Shown: positions 23,990 to 35,774 of the stretch, piece by piece | Layout of the letters: every line of letters starts with the position of its first letter | Numbering within the stretch: the stretch's first letter is position 1 | Origin: Orobanche coerulescens | Lineage: Eukaryota; Streptophyta; Magnoliopsida; Lamiales; Orobanchaceae | Length of the DNA: 64,000 nt | Assembly: GCA_033398695.1 (NCBI GenBank) | Contig: CM065811.1 | Span: 111,895,501 to 111,959,500, forward strand | Reading direction: 5' to 3' | Translations under genes and position numbers: made by a program | Notes under the pieces: generated by a model | What the model was told of the DNA's origin: nothing | The model's input: only the letters and a program-made list of their open reading frames with translations | Databases searched by the model: none

Positions 23990-26900
23990 TGTAATATCCC
24001 GATTTTTAGTATGTAATATCCGGAGTTTCAGTATAAATTTTTCGCGTTATTTTATCTGAGACATACTGGATAGCTTGGTGTCTATACAGTATGGATAAAA
24101 TAGATTGAGAACTGAGACAGCTGTATTGGTATAATTGTCGTATTCGGTCGATAATTACATTTGAGGATATCGTGTATCAGGTTATCGTACTTTTGATATT
24201 GGGTATATCATATGGGAATGTTATCGAATTGAGTATATGTATTCAGTATGCCGTATGTTCGTATTCTGTATGTCGGTACGTTGGACGAGAATAGCTGAAA
24301 ATGGCTAAGTACAGCCACGTTAGCGCACGCTACAATGTATGCTTAGCACATGCTAATATATATGCTTAGCGCAAGCTATGATGTATACTTAGCGCACGCT
24401 AAGAGGTTTGAATTACATACGTTAAGGAGGACCCCTAACGTACGTAAGGCATTCTGGGTATGGTTCGGAAGGTGGCCGACAGTAGGCCAGGCTAATTATT
24501 ATCGGCATTTAGAGCACGCTAGTGCATATGGTTAGCGTACGCTAATATCAGATCGGTCAAAAGGGAATCTTGGCTTTTTTAGGTTACTTTCGGCGTGTGG
24601 ACCCCGGGCATCTACGGGGAAGGTGCAGAATGTCGGGTCAACGAGGAATAGCGCACGCTATTGTTGGAGAATAGCACACGCTACTGAGCATTTCACTGTA
24701 GTAAGTCAACGCCTATTTGCGTACGCTATTGCATGTACATTACGTACGTAAGATGATGTGCGAAGTAAGGCAGTAGCCCCTGGACTGCCCGATAGCGCAC
24801 GCTATCAAGGAAGGATAGCGCACGCTAGGGATGTAGCGCACGCTAGTAATGTGCAGTATATAAAGGGACAGCCAGGTGTTAAGATGCATTTTCGGCCATT
24901 CTTTCCCTTATTTCGATAGAGAAAGTTCTTAGAGAGAAGTTTGAGGTTCCAAACACTTGAGTTGATCGTCCTTAACAACATTGGAGTTTGGAAATGATTG
25001 GAAACAGATTCAACCTTGGGATTCAATCCATTCCTTCAAAGAGGTAATTACTCTTCACTTTGGGATTTCGTTTTGAATTGTATAGGATGTTCTTGAGTTG
25101 ATAATCGTCATGTATATGAGCTGATGAGTATATGATTATGAGATGGATTACTGAGTTATGTTGATGATATTGTTGATATGCGGATATTGATATGATTCGT
25201 GTGGTTTGGAATGTGTTGTTCTTCTTCAAGAGATATGTTGGTTAATATCTCCCGTCATTTCGGGTTTTGATGTTGTCATTATTAGTTACTTCGTATGATG
25301 ATGATCATGCAAGTGATTATGATTCTTGGTTTATTTGATATGATTAAGAAGATTATATATTGAAACGTTAGTAGAAATGAGATTTGGACACTTGTTTGGA
25401 AAGTAATGCGTATAAGGTTCGACTTTGGTCAATCTCCACCGATTCTTGAAAACTCCAAAAATTCGGAAACATAACAGTATGATAGAGCATCGAGTTATCT
25501 TTCTAATGGTTCAAATGGTGAGTTAATCGGAGTCTGGATGAGTGAGTTATGCTCAAAATGGCAGAAACTATACTGTCTGTATTCTGAGAATAGGTAGCGC
25601 ACGCTATTGATGAAGTTAGCGTACGATAATGTGCCTGGACGTATAAAAACGTACAGTAGTCGGGAATTTCATTCCCCAACCCTTCCTACACGATCCCCTT
25701 TCGTCCCAAATCACCCAAACTCTATTTTTAACCCCTAAACCTCAGATTTTGAGTTGGTTTATCAAGTGATAACGTCTAGGAAAGCTTGGAACAACGGATT
25801 ATAACATCATTCTTGATTCTTTCGCCGGATTGAAGGTAATTGGCTTGAACTCTAATATTTTGGGATGTTTGAGATTCTTGATATATTTGGGTTGGTTAGT
25901 TCGTATCGATGGCTAAAATCATATAATGTTGAAGGATATATATGTTTATGATTGTGTTCTTCGTGTTATTGATGTGGTTGGTGTTTATTGATTGATAATT
26001 CGAATATACCTTTGAATTCCGCCTTCAAGGGGTTTGATTGAAGTTTTGAAAGAGAAATTGATTGGAATACTTTAGTTAAGTTTGTATACTCGCCTTATCG
26101 AATCGATATATGGACTTTGCGGAATCATGGGAATGAAATCGTAATTGTTTGAGTTAGATTGTTCGGAATTGTGTTTAATCAAGATATTTTAGAATCTTTA
26201 GGGTTGTGGATTGGTTATATCGGTTGTTGATTATTATCGAATGTGTGTTAATCAATTATTGCAATAGGTGGTGATAATTGATCGTTGATTACGACCATTG
26301 TGTTGCGGTGGAGGTTGAAGAGTTTGTAGATTGCTTTTGGTCGGGGCTGAGGAGCTCGTAGACGAAGACAATGGTTTTGGTAATGGCTTCATGGTAATGG
26401 TATCAAGGCAAGTTATACTTGTTCAGTTTATAATATTTAATGAATGGTTTCGCTTTCATTTCATTTATAATTCATATAGTAATGATATTATAAACGTAAA
26501 TTGTCGGGATGATGGTTTGTTCGTGGAAAGGATATTATCGTCGGTTTGAGGTAAATTAAGTATTGTTCAGTTATGAGGATAATTATTATGTTGAATTGTG
26601 TATATGTCGTAAGTTGATGTTTCGTATAGTGAAATTCGTATTGGTTGTTCGGTGAGGGATGTTGATTCCAGGGCTATCGTTTGGTATTAATGGTTGTGTT
26701 GATCGATCGTTGAGGGATGTTGATCCCAGGCTTGTTGTGTTGAGGTTGTTGATCGTGTTGATCGTTCTTTGGGAATTGTGATCCCAGGATTGTTGTTTTG
26801 GATATTGTCAGTTGAGTCGATCTTTCATTATTCGTGTGTCATTGTTCAACTCGGTGAGTCTTTTAATTTGAGTTTCGTTGTCATGTTGCATCGTGACATA

Positions 26901-28403
26901 TCTGGAGTCATATCTGCGTGCCGATCGGTTATGTATAGGATTTTCAGGGCGGGCACATATAGACGTGTGATCGGGTCATGTCCTCACATTGGGCTGTGCA
27001 CACGAGAAGATTACTTCGTGATACTGATTAGGTACAAGACCACACGTGTATTTGATCGATACACGGGGTGGCTTGTGCACGGACACATTTCTGGATTGTG
27101 TGTACTGTGACGTCCATCGTTGAGCCATATTGTTTGGTCGTTCATCCTCCACGTATGATTGGATATGTTCGACAGTTTGCGACTGGTTGTTCATATGCCC
27201 GAGGTGTATGTTCGACAGTCGAGGTTATTTCTTTGAGATCCATTATATTTTTTCGTGTTGGAGTTTACCATGTTGATGGTATTCTCAGTCGTTGTTGATC
27301 TTTTATTGGTTGTGTCGGAGTTTACCATGTTGATGGTATTCTCGGTCATCGTTGATCCTTGTTGGTCATGTTGGAGCTGATCATGTTGATGAGATTCTTG
27401 GTCGCCGTTGATTCTTTGTTGGTCTTGCTTGGAGTTTGTCATGTTGGTGATATCCTCAGTTGATGTATTGATTTATCTGGTTATTGATCGTATGAGTGTT
27501 TGGGCTGTGCATCGATGTTTCAGATTTGTTATCATTATTTTGTGGTAGTTGATCTACAAATGTATTGTGTATGTTTGGTTCTTATCAGGATTGGTATTTG
27601 ATTGTGCGATCCGACGGACAGGATTTGGCACAGATTAATTATTTCCCGCTTATGATTATGATGATGTTTTTGAGGATTTTGAGTATTGTTTTGGTTCAGT
27701 CCAGATGAGTGTTTTTGAGTTTATTTCATCATTTGAGAATGCGAAATGTGGATTATGGTAAGGATTGAATTGGTATGGATTGCTTTGGATTGGTAAGGTT
27801 ATGACGGTAAGATTACATTGGTAGTATTCTTACAGTATTATTACATTGATATGTAATTATTTATGTGATGTGATCGATATCATTATTGAGTATTGTGGCT
27901 GACCCCGTCGTGGGCTTTATTTTAGGTACTCGGAGATCGAGCTAGTAGAGGTCGTGAAGAGATGAGCTTCCCGGGTGATACTGGCCGTGGCATTATTTTG
28001 GGAATTGAGTATTCTTTTCTGGTTGTTTTATTTCCGCTGCAAATATATATTTTGAACTGTGTTTTATCCGATGCGTGTGTATATTTCAAATGTCTTTCCG
28101 TTATTTTTACCAAATCGTGTGTACATTTAAAAATGGCTTTTTGGGTACTTCGTAAACTTGGATTATTTCGTAAAACCGATTCCCTAAACCAAGTTTTGGA
28201 ATTTTGGCCTTCAATGTTTTAACGATATTTTCATGATGGTATTTGATACTTTATAAATGACTTTTGTAAGTATTTGAAAATATTACCGTCATCGTCCTTT
28301 TTGGCGTTTTTGAACATTTTTATTAAAATGGATTTTAGCCTGGTGGGTTCCGGCGCGGGGCCCACGGCGCTGTAATATCCCGGATGGTTTTGGGGGTGTT
28401 ACA
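23990..28403 (+). repeat. LTR F, long form (4414 bp)
   Basis: It is the closest match to LTR C, with the same 21-bp deletion (AATTTGAGTTTCG near 26866). It retains both promoter modules: P1 TATATAAA at 24857-24864 and P2 TATAAAA at about 25643. No supported gene is present. Confidence 0.87.
24792..24864 (+). promoter_or_regulatory. LTR F promoter module P1
   Basis: Three TAGCGCACGCTA copies lie close together just upstream of TATATAAA (24857-24864), with the same arrangement and spacing as in LTR C. P2 is also kept (TATAAAA near 25643). Confidence 0.55.
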
Positions 28404-28802
28404 GAATATGGTATCGGAGCTTGTGTTTTGTGAAACCCGGGCATGTGTGTTATGTGGCTCTACTGGTACGGTAGTAGCGTGACTTTTGAAAATGATTTTT
28501 TTTCTGACTTTTGAGTCAAACCGATTTTTGGAGGTTCCAAAATTTTTGGAGATATTTAAAATTTCTATAATAGCGATATTGGTGTGTGTTGGTATTGTGT
28601 TGACTGTTGAGACTTCATATGGGAGTCATGTGCTAGTATCACGGGAGATCATCGGCTTTACGCACCTGTAAGTATGTCATTTTGGTTATTTGCCTGTGGC
28701 AATGATTGATTGTTTTTGGGATGAGTTGGAAATTTTGGTTGATCTGTTGTGTGTGGCAGGTTGCAAGTTTCGAGGACGAAACTTATTTTAAGGGGAGTAG
28801 AG
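28404..28802 (+). other. Internal domain F (type I)
   Basis: This 399-bp gene-free domain has its primer site at 28409-28420 and polypurine tract at 28790-28802. It has type I marks (GAGTCAAACC). Confidence 0.85.
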
Positions 28803-29649
28803 TGTAATACCCCGATTTTTAGTATGTAATATCCAGAGTTTCAGTATAAATTTTTCGCGTTATTTTATCTGAGACGTACTGGATAGCTTGGTGTCTATAC
28901 AGTATGGATAAAATAGATTGAGAACTGAGACAGCTATATTGGTATAATTGTCGTATTCGGTCGATAATTACATTTGAGGATATCGTGTATCAGGTTATCG
29001 TACTTTTGATATTGGGTATATCATATGGGAATGTTATCGAATTGAGTATATGTATTCAGTATGCCGTATGTTCGTATTCTATATGTCGATACGTTGGACG
29101 AGAATAGCTAAAAATGGCTAAGTACAGCCACGTTAGCGCGCGCTACAATGTAAGTCTAGCACACGCTAATATATATGCTTAGCGCAAGCTACAATGTATA
29201 CTTAGCGCACGCTAAGAGGTTTGAATTACGTACGCTAAGGAGGACCCCTAACGTACGTAAGGCATTCTGGGTAAGGTTCGGAAGGTGGCCGGCAGGTAGG
29301 CCAGGCTAATTATTATCAGCATTTAGCGCACGCTAGTGCATATGGTTAGCGTATGCCAAAAGCAGATCGGTCAAAAGGGAATCTTGGCTTTGTCAGGTTA
29401 CTTTCGGCGTGTGGACCCCGGGCATCTTCGGGGAAGGTGCAGAATGTTGGGTCAACGAGGAATAGCGCACGCTATTGTTGGAGAATAGCACACGCTACTG
29501 AGCATTTCACTGTAGTAATTCAATGCCTATTTGCATACGCTATTGCATGTACATTACGTATGTAATATGATGTGCGAAGCAAGGCAGCAGCCCCTGGACT
29601 GCCCGATAACGCACGCTATCAAGGAAGGATAGCGCACGCTAGGGATGTA

Positions 29650-30820
29650 AACCAAACCAAAACCAAACCAAACATACCCAGTATATTCCGCTCAGAGCAA
29701 GGTCTGGGGAGGGTAAGATGTACGCAGACCATGCCCCTACTTATTACTGTAGGGAGGCTGTTTCTGTGAAGACCCCCAGCTTAGTGCACAGCAGAATCTT
29801 GTGTGATAAATACAAAGGAAAACATATGATTCGAAAAAGCTCGAGACCATACCTGAGCCCATGGCTTGATCCAAATGGGACTTACCTAAGCGGAATTTGG
29901 CTACTTCACTCCCGATGAACGCTGCTCTAACAAAAGAGAGGTTGGCTCTGCGCACAGCCCCCTGTCAAAAATACACCACACGCAAAGACAATAGGATAAA
30001 ATATACAATAAAAGTAAAACTGCAATGCTCTAGGTCAAAGCTAACCTAGACAACCCAACCCTGAGGCTCTCAACTACAGCACCGCTCCCTTGAAAAGAAT
30101 CCACAACTCTGATCTGGCGCCTCCAAGCGCACCTATCAACAGTCATGGTCTCGGAAAGGTTTAAGTCCTTCAAATCTAATCTCAGTTGCTCCTCCCACAT
30201 CCTCCTGGGTCTGCCTCTTCTCCTCTCCCCGACAACCATTAAACTCTCGAACCTCCTCACCGGAGCAGATGCCTGCCTCCTGCAGACGTGGCCAAACCAT
30301 CTCAATCTCCCTTCCCTAACTTTCGCTGAAATTGGCGCCACTTCCATCACGTTCCTGAAAACCCCGTTCGCAATTCTATCTAACATTGTGCGACCACACA
30401 ACCAATGTAACATTCTCATTTCAGCCACTTCCAACTTGCTCTCAAGTGACTTCTTCATCGCCCAACATTCGGAGCCATACAACATTGCAGGTCGGATTGC
30501 CGCTCTATAGAATTTACCCTTCAACTTTAGAGGGACTTTCTTGTCGCACAGGACCCCTGTCGCTGCTCTCCACCTTAGCCACCCCGCCTTGATGCGATGC
30601 GTGACATCATCTTCACACTCACCTTCCTTCTGAATGATCGAACCCAAATACTTAAACTTATCCGTACGGGGTACGATCTGATCCGCAATCTTTACCTCAA
30701 CATCTTCCTCGTTGGCCTCACCACTAAAGTTACACTAGAGATACTCGGTCTTAGACCGGCTCACACGCAAGCCCTGGGATTCTAACTTAGCCCTTCAAAG
30801 CTCCAACTTCGAGTTCACCT
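29650..30820 (-). mobile_element. 5'-truncated RTE-type LINE
   Basis: This 1171-bp insertion in LTR G is flanked by the perfect 15-bp target duplication CACGCTAGGGATGTA (29635-29649 and 30821-30835). On minus it ends with a GGTTTGGTTTTGG-like tail after a CATCTTACCCTCCCC-type 3' end, which is familiar from plant RTE LINEs and partner SINEs. Only the C-terminal part of ORF2 is present, so the copy is truncated at the 5' end. Confidence 0.85.
30030..30820 (-). pseudogene. LINE ORF2 fragment, region after the reverse transcriptase core
   Basis: The frame is open from 30647 down to its stop at 30030 (205 residues) and continues upstream to the truncation point, with one in-frame TAG near 30734 where the conserved reading is TEYL followed by CNF. 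Recognisable blocks in order: KFKYLGSIIQKEGE, HRIKAGWLRWR, KLKGKFYRAAIRPAMLYGSE, RMLHWLCG, LRWFGHV, and a basic RRRGRPRRMW stretch. These are typical of the C-terminal third of plant RTE-type LINE proteins. The catalytic reverse transcriptase motifs and the endonuclease lie upstream and are missing. It is a dead fragment. Confidence 0.85.
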
Positions 30821-30835
30821 CACGCTAGGGATGTA

Positions 30836-30887
30836 GCGCATGCTAAATACAAGTTTTAGCGCACGCTAGTAATGTGCAGTATATAAA
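30836..30887 (+). promoter_or_regulatory. LTR G promoter module P1, just right of the LINE
   Basis: TAGCGCATGCTA and TAGCGCACGCTA lie upstream of TATATAAA (30880-30887). The LINE target site is inside the motif cluster, so upstream motif copies are now about 1.2 kb further away. Confidence 0.5.
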
Positions 30888-33800
30888 GGGACAGCCAGGT
30901 GTTAAGATACATTTTTGGCCATTCTTTCCCTTATTTCGATAGAGAAAGTTCTTAGAGAGAAGTTTGAGGTTCCAAACACTTGAGTTGATCGTCCTTAACA
31001 ACATTGGAGTTTGGAAACGATTGGAAACGGATTCAACCTTGTGATTCAATCCATTCCTTCAAAGAGGTAATTACTCTTCACTTTGGGATTTCGTTTTGAA
31101 TTGTATAGGATGTTCTTGAGTTGATAATCGTCATGTATATGAGCTGATGAGTATATGATTATGAGATGGATTACTGAGTTATGTTGATGATATTGTTGAT
31201 ATGCGGATATTGATATGATTCGTGTGGTTTGGAATGTGTTGTTCTTCTTCAAGAGATATGTTGGTTAATATCTCCCTTCATTTCAAGTTTTGATGTTGTC
31301 ATTATTAGTTACTTCGTATGATGATGATCATGCAAGTGATTATGATTCTGGGTTTATATGATATGATTAAGAAGATTATATGTTGAAACGTTAGTAGAAA
31401 TGAGATTTGGACACTTGTTTGGAAAGTAATGCGTATAAGGTTCGACTTTGGTCAATCGCCACTGATTCTTGAAAACTCCAAAAATTCTGAAACATAACAA
31501 TATGATAGAGCATCGAGTTATCTTTCTAATGGTTCAAATGGTGAGTTAATCGGAGTCCGGATGAGTGAGTTATGCTCAAAATGGCAAAAACTATATTGTC
31601 TGTATTCTGAGAACAGGTAGTGCACGCTATTGATGAAGTTAGCGTACGATAATGTGCCTGGACGTATTAAAACGTACAGCAGTTGGGAATTTCATTCCCC
31701 AACCCTTCCTACACGATCCCCTTTCGTCCCAAATCACCCAAACTCTATTTTTAACCCCAAAACCTCAGATTTTGAGTTGGTTTATCAAGTGATAACGTCT
31801 AGGAAAGCTTGGAACAACGGATTATAACATCATTCTTGATTCTTTCGCCGGATTGAAGGTAATTGGCTTGAACTCTAATATTTTGGGATGTTTTAGATTC
31901 TTGATATATTTGGGTTGTTTAGTTCGTATTGATGGCTATAATCATATAATGTTGAAGGATATATATGTTTATGATTGTGTTCTTCGTGTTCTTGATGTGG
32001 TTGGTGTTTATTGATTGATGATTCGAATATACCTTTGAATTCCACCTTCAAGGTGTTTGATTGAAGTTTTGAAAGACAAATTGATTGGAATACTTTAGTT
32101 AAGTTTGTATACTCGCCTTATCGAATTGATATATGGACTTTGCGGAATCATGGGAATGAATTTGTAATTGTTTGAGTTAGATTGTTCGGAATTGTGTTTA
32201 ATCAAGATATTTTGGAATCATTAGGGTTGTGGATTGGTTATACCGGTTGTTGATTATTATCGAATGTGTGTTAATCAATTATTGCAATAGGTGGTGATAA
32301 TTGATCGTTGATTACGACCATTGTGTTGTGGTGGAGGTTGAAGAGTTTGTAGATTGCTTTTGGTCGGGGCTGAGGAGATCGTAGACGAAGGCAATGGTTT
32401 TGGTAATGGCTTCATGGTAATGGTATCAAGGCAAGTTATACTTGTTCAGTTTATAATATTTAATGAATGGTTTCGCTTTCATTTCATTTATAATTCATAT
32501 AGCAATGATATTATAAACTTAAATTGTCGGGATGATGGTTTGTTCGTGGAAAGGATATTATCGTCGGTTTGAGGTAATTTAAGTATTGTTCAGTTATGAG
32601 GATAATTATTATGTTGAATTGTGGTATATGTCGTAAGTTGAAGTTTCGTATAGTGAGATTCGTATTGGTTGTTCGTTGAGGGATGTTGATTCCAGGGCTA
32701 TCGTTTGGTATTAATGGTTGTGTTGATCGATCGTTGAGGGATGTTGATCCCAGGCCTGTTGTGTTGAGGTTGTTGATCGTGTTGATCGTTCTTTGGGAAT
32801 TGTGATCCCAGGATTGTTGTTTTGGATATTGTCGGTCGAGTCGATCTTTCATTATTCGTGTGTCACAATTCGGTGAGTCTTTTAATCCTTATTGGATATG
32901 TGATTCTTTGAGTTTCGTTGTCATGTTGCATCGTGACATATCTGGAGTCATATCTGCGTGCCGATCAGTTATGTGTAGGATTTTCAGGGCGGGCACATAT
33001 AGACGTGTGATGGGGTCATGTCCTCACATTGGGTTGTGCACACGAGAAGATTACTTCGTGAGACTGATTAGGTACAAGACCACACGTGTATTTGATCGAT
33101 ACACGGGGTGTCTTGTGCACTGACACATTTCCGGATCGGGCGTACTGTGACGTCCATCTTTGAGCCATATTGTTTGGTCGTTCATCCTCCATGTATGATT
33201 GGATATGTTCGATAGTTTGAGAATGGTTGTTCATACGCCCGAGGGGTATGTTCGACAGTCGAGGTTCTTTCTTTGAGATCTATTATATTTGTTCGTGTTG
33301 GATTTTACCATGTTGATGGTATTCTCAGTCGTTGTTGATCTTTTATTGGTCGTGTCGGAGTTTACCATGTTGATGGTATTCTCGGTCATCGTTGATCCTT
33401 GTTGGTCATGTTGGAGCTGATCATGTTGATGAGATTCTTGGTCGCCGTTGATTCTTTGTTGGTCTTGCTTGGAGTTTGTCATGTTGGTGATATCCTCAGT
33501 TGACGTATTGGTTTATCTGGTTATTGATCGTATGAGTGTTCGGGCTGTGCATCGATGCTTTGGATTTGTTATCATTATTTTGTGGTAGTTGATCTACAAA
33601 TGTATTGTGTATGTTTGGTTCTTATCAGGATTGGTATTTGATTGTGCGATCCGACAGACAGGATTTGGCACAGATTAATTATTTCCCGCTTATGATTATG
33701 ATGATGTTTTTGAGGATTTTGAGTATTGTATTGGTTCAGTCCAGATGAGTGTTTTTGAGTTCATTTCATCATTTGAGAATGCGAAATGTAGATTATGGTA

Positions 33801-34444
33801 AGGATTGAATTGGTATGGATTGCTTTGGATTGGTAAGGTTATGACGGTAAGATTACGTTGGTAGTATTCTTATAGTATTATTACATTGATATGTAATTAT
33901 TTATGTGATGTGATCGATATCATTATTGAGTATTGTGGCTGACCCCGTCGTGGGCTTTATTTTAGGTACTCGGAGATCGAGCTAGTAGAGGTCGTGAAGA
34001 GATGAGCTTCCCGGGTGATACTGGCTGTGGCATTATTTTGGGAATCGAGTATTCTTTTCTGGTTGTTTTATTTCCGCTGCAAATATATATTTTGAACTGT
34101 GTTTTATCCGATGCGTGTGTATATTTTAAAATGTCTTTCCGGTATTTTTACCAAATCGTGTGTACATTTCAAAATGGCTTTTTGGGTACTTCGTAAACTT
34201 GGATTATTTCGTAAAACCGATTCCCTAAACCGAGTTTTGGAATTTTGGCCTTGAATGTTTTAACGATATTTTCATCATGGTATTTGATACTTTATACATG
34301 ACTTTTGTAAGTATTTGAAAATATTACCGTCATCGTCCTTTTTGGCGTTTTTGAACATTATTTTTAAAATAAATTTTAGCCTGGTGGGTTTCGGCGCGGG
34401 GCCCACGGCGCTGTAATATCCCGGATTGTTTTAGGGGTGTTACA

Positions 34445-35321
34445 AGTCCAAGCTAAACCGTTTTTATTTTCTCTCGGACAAGGAATCAACCTATCTAGCT
34501 TTCGATTGGTATTATACAAACCTCACATGATATGATTCTAATAAATCCAGGCCAACGATCTTAATAACATTGAATCAATCTATAATCCTTTATTTTCTCT
34601 CGTGTATATAGTTTAATGTATGAACACTCAAAAACTTGACACAATAGCTCGATTACAACAAAAAAGATGAGTATAACAATATCTGAAGTATATATGATTT
34701 GCTTGGAGTTGGTGTTTTGAATGATACCAAATGCTTTGGTATTTACAGGCCTAAAGCCTCAACTAGCCGTTAGCTGGCTGTCTTCATTAGCATGCGATAT
34801 TTCCATGTTTAGCATGTGCGAAGCCCTTTTAACGTACGTTATCTTCTGCTGTTGCGTACGTTATCTGTTGTTCAAATCAGTCAGTGGCTACTGCATCTTT
34901 CATTTAGCGTGTGCTAATATTAGTTAGCGTGCGCTAACTGGTCTTCGTTTACAATGATCTGATGCTAAAAATCTTCTGTCCAATGGACATAATTCAAACT
35001 TACCGTGCGCTAAGTTGTCCTCTTAGCGTGTGCTATCTGTCCAAACTTCACTTTTCAGATTCGTTGACCATACGTGTGATCTCCGTGTTAGCGTGCGTTA
35101 TATTTATTCGTTAGCATGCGTTAGATTCATCCTTAGCGTGCGCTAACTCAGTCATTTAGCGTGCGCTAGTTTGTGTACTAGCGTGCGCTATTAACATTCA
35201 TCTTTTCTGACCATCTCGAACGTCTTCGACTCATTTACTAATTGTTGTTTCTTTTATTGTTTTGGTTTGATTCCATCAACTTATCATCAAAATCATTAAT
35301 ATGGAATAAATTATTCCAACA
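34445..35321 (-). repeat. Copia LTR copy 1, interrupted by the array
   Basis: It matches 46413-46896 plus 55555-55974. The missing rest should lie left of the array, outside the window. It carries four exact TAGCGTGCGCTA on plus (34925-34936, 35134-35145, 35157-35168, 35179-35190) plus variants and ACGTACGTT-type palindromes. In copia sense the motif is TAGCGCACGCTA. A TATATA on minus near 34610 is a possible TATA box. The LTR border is TTATTCCAACA at 35321. Confidence 0.8.
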
Positions 35322-35774
35322 ATCTCCCCCTTTTTGATGATGACAAAACAACAATCAACTAATGGGATACCTGTAAAAATATAAAATATATGCAAATCAA
35401 AGTTTTCGGCTTTGTCCGTTTTTGTTAGTCTCCCCATCTTCTCTTCTCTTTTCTTTTCTTTCCCCATTATATATATTATTTTTTTCTCGTCATTTTCTCC
35501 TCATTTTTCTCGTCATTGTTTTTCTCCCCCTTTTTGTCATTAACTAAAAGTGCACGAAATAATCATATAAGCAAATGAGAAATTAAATAATAAAATACAT
35601 AAGGTAAAACACCCCCTGAAAATTATATCTCCCTTTTTTTAATTTGAAAATTACAACTCTCCCTGAGTTAAATACTAATTAATAAAATATCAATTGATGA
35701 AATATTTACTTTGAATTTTGGGGATCCAATCGACTCTCGATCGTTTTTCATTTGGTAAAATTCGGTATTATGGT
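35322..35774 (-). other. Copia 3' internal region with polypurine tract
   Basis: The polypurine tract (minus AAAAAGGGGGAGAT) is at 35322-35335. The rest is AT-rich and pyrimidine-rich on plus, with a minus frame ending in FVIIKKGEIVG, which resembles what precedes the polypurine tract in plant copia elements. No enzyme domain is visible. Confidence 0.6.

Larger units (their letters stand above)
1..34444 (+). mobile_element. Tandem array of a non-autonomous Ty3/gypsy-like LTR element (LTRs A-G)
   Basis: Seven LTR copies alternate with six internal domains of 398-401 bp, all in the same direction. LTRs start TGTAATA and end TGTTACA. Each internal domain opens with a tRNA-Met primer site (TGGTATCGGAGC or one variant) and closes with the purine tract AAGGGGAGTAGAG directly before the next LTR. 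No gag, protease, reverse transcriptase or integrase is encoded. The LTR ends, primer site and the GACGAAAC segment before the purine tract resemble the Tekay-like elements further right, so I infer that such elements supplied proteins in trans. The array starts left of the window. Its right end (34444) has no primer site after it and abuts a copia LTR. Two later insertions interrupt it, at 14281-22511 and 29650-30820. Tandem growth probably came from unequal recombination between LTRs. Confidence 0.88.
28803..34444 (+). repeat. LTR G, long form, split by a LINE; right end of the array
   Basis: Without the LINE (29650-30820) and one 15-bp duplication it is about 4456 bp. It has neither the 1838-bp nor the 21-bp deletion, so it is nearest to a full ancestral LTR. 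P1 TATATAAA survives at 30880-30887. The P2 TATA is changed to TATTAAAA near 31665. It ends TGTTACA at 34444 and is followed by copia LTR sequence rather than a primer site, which marks the outer 3' end of the array. Confidence 0.87.

Noticed and set aside
30145..30510. Plus-strand 121-residue ORF inside the LINE
   Set aside because: It is the complement of the conserved ORF2 fragment and has no independent support.
1..34444. Ordinary centromeric satellite
   Set aside because: Unit borders coincide with LTR ends, primer sites and polypurine tracts, so it is a retrotransposon-derived array.
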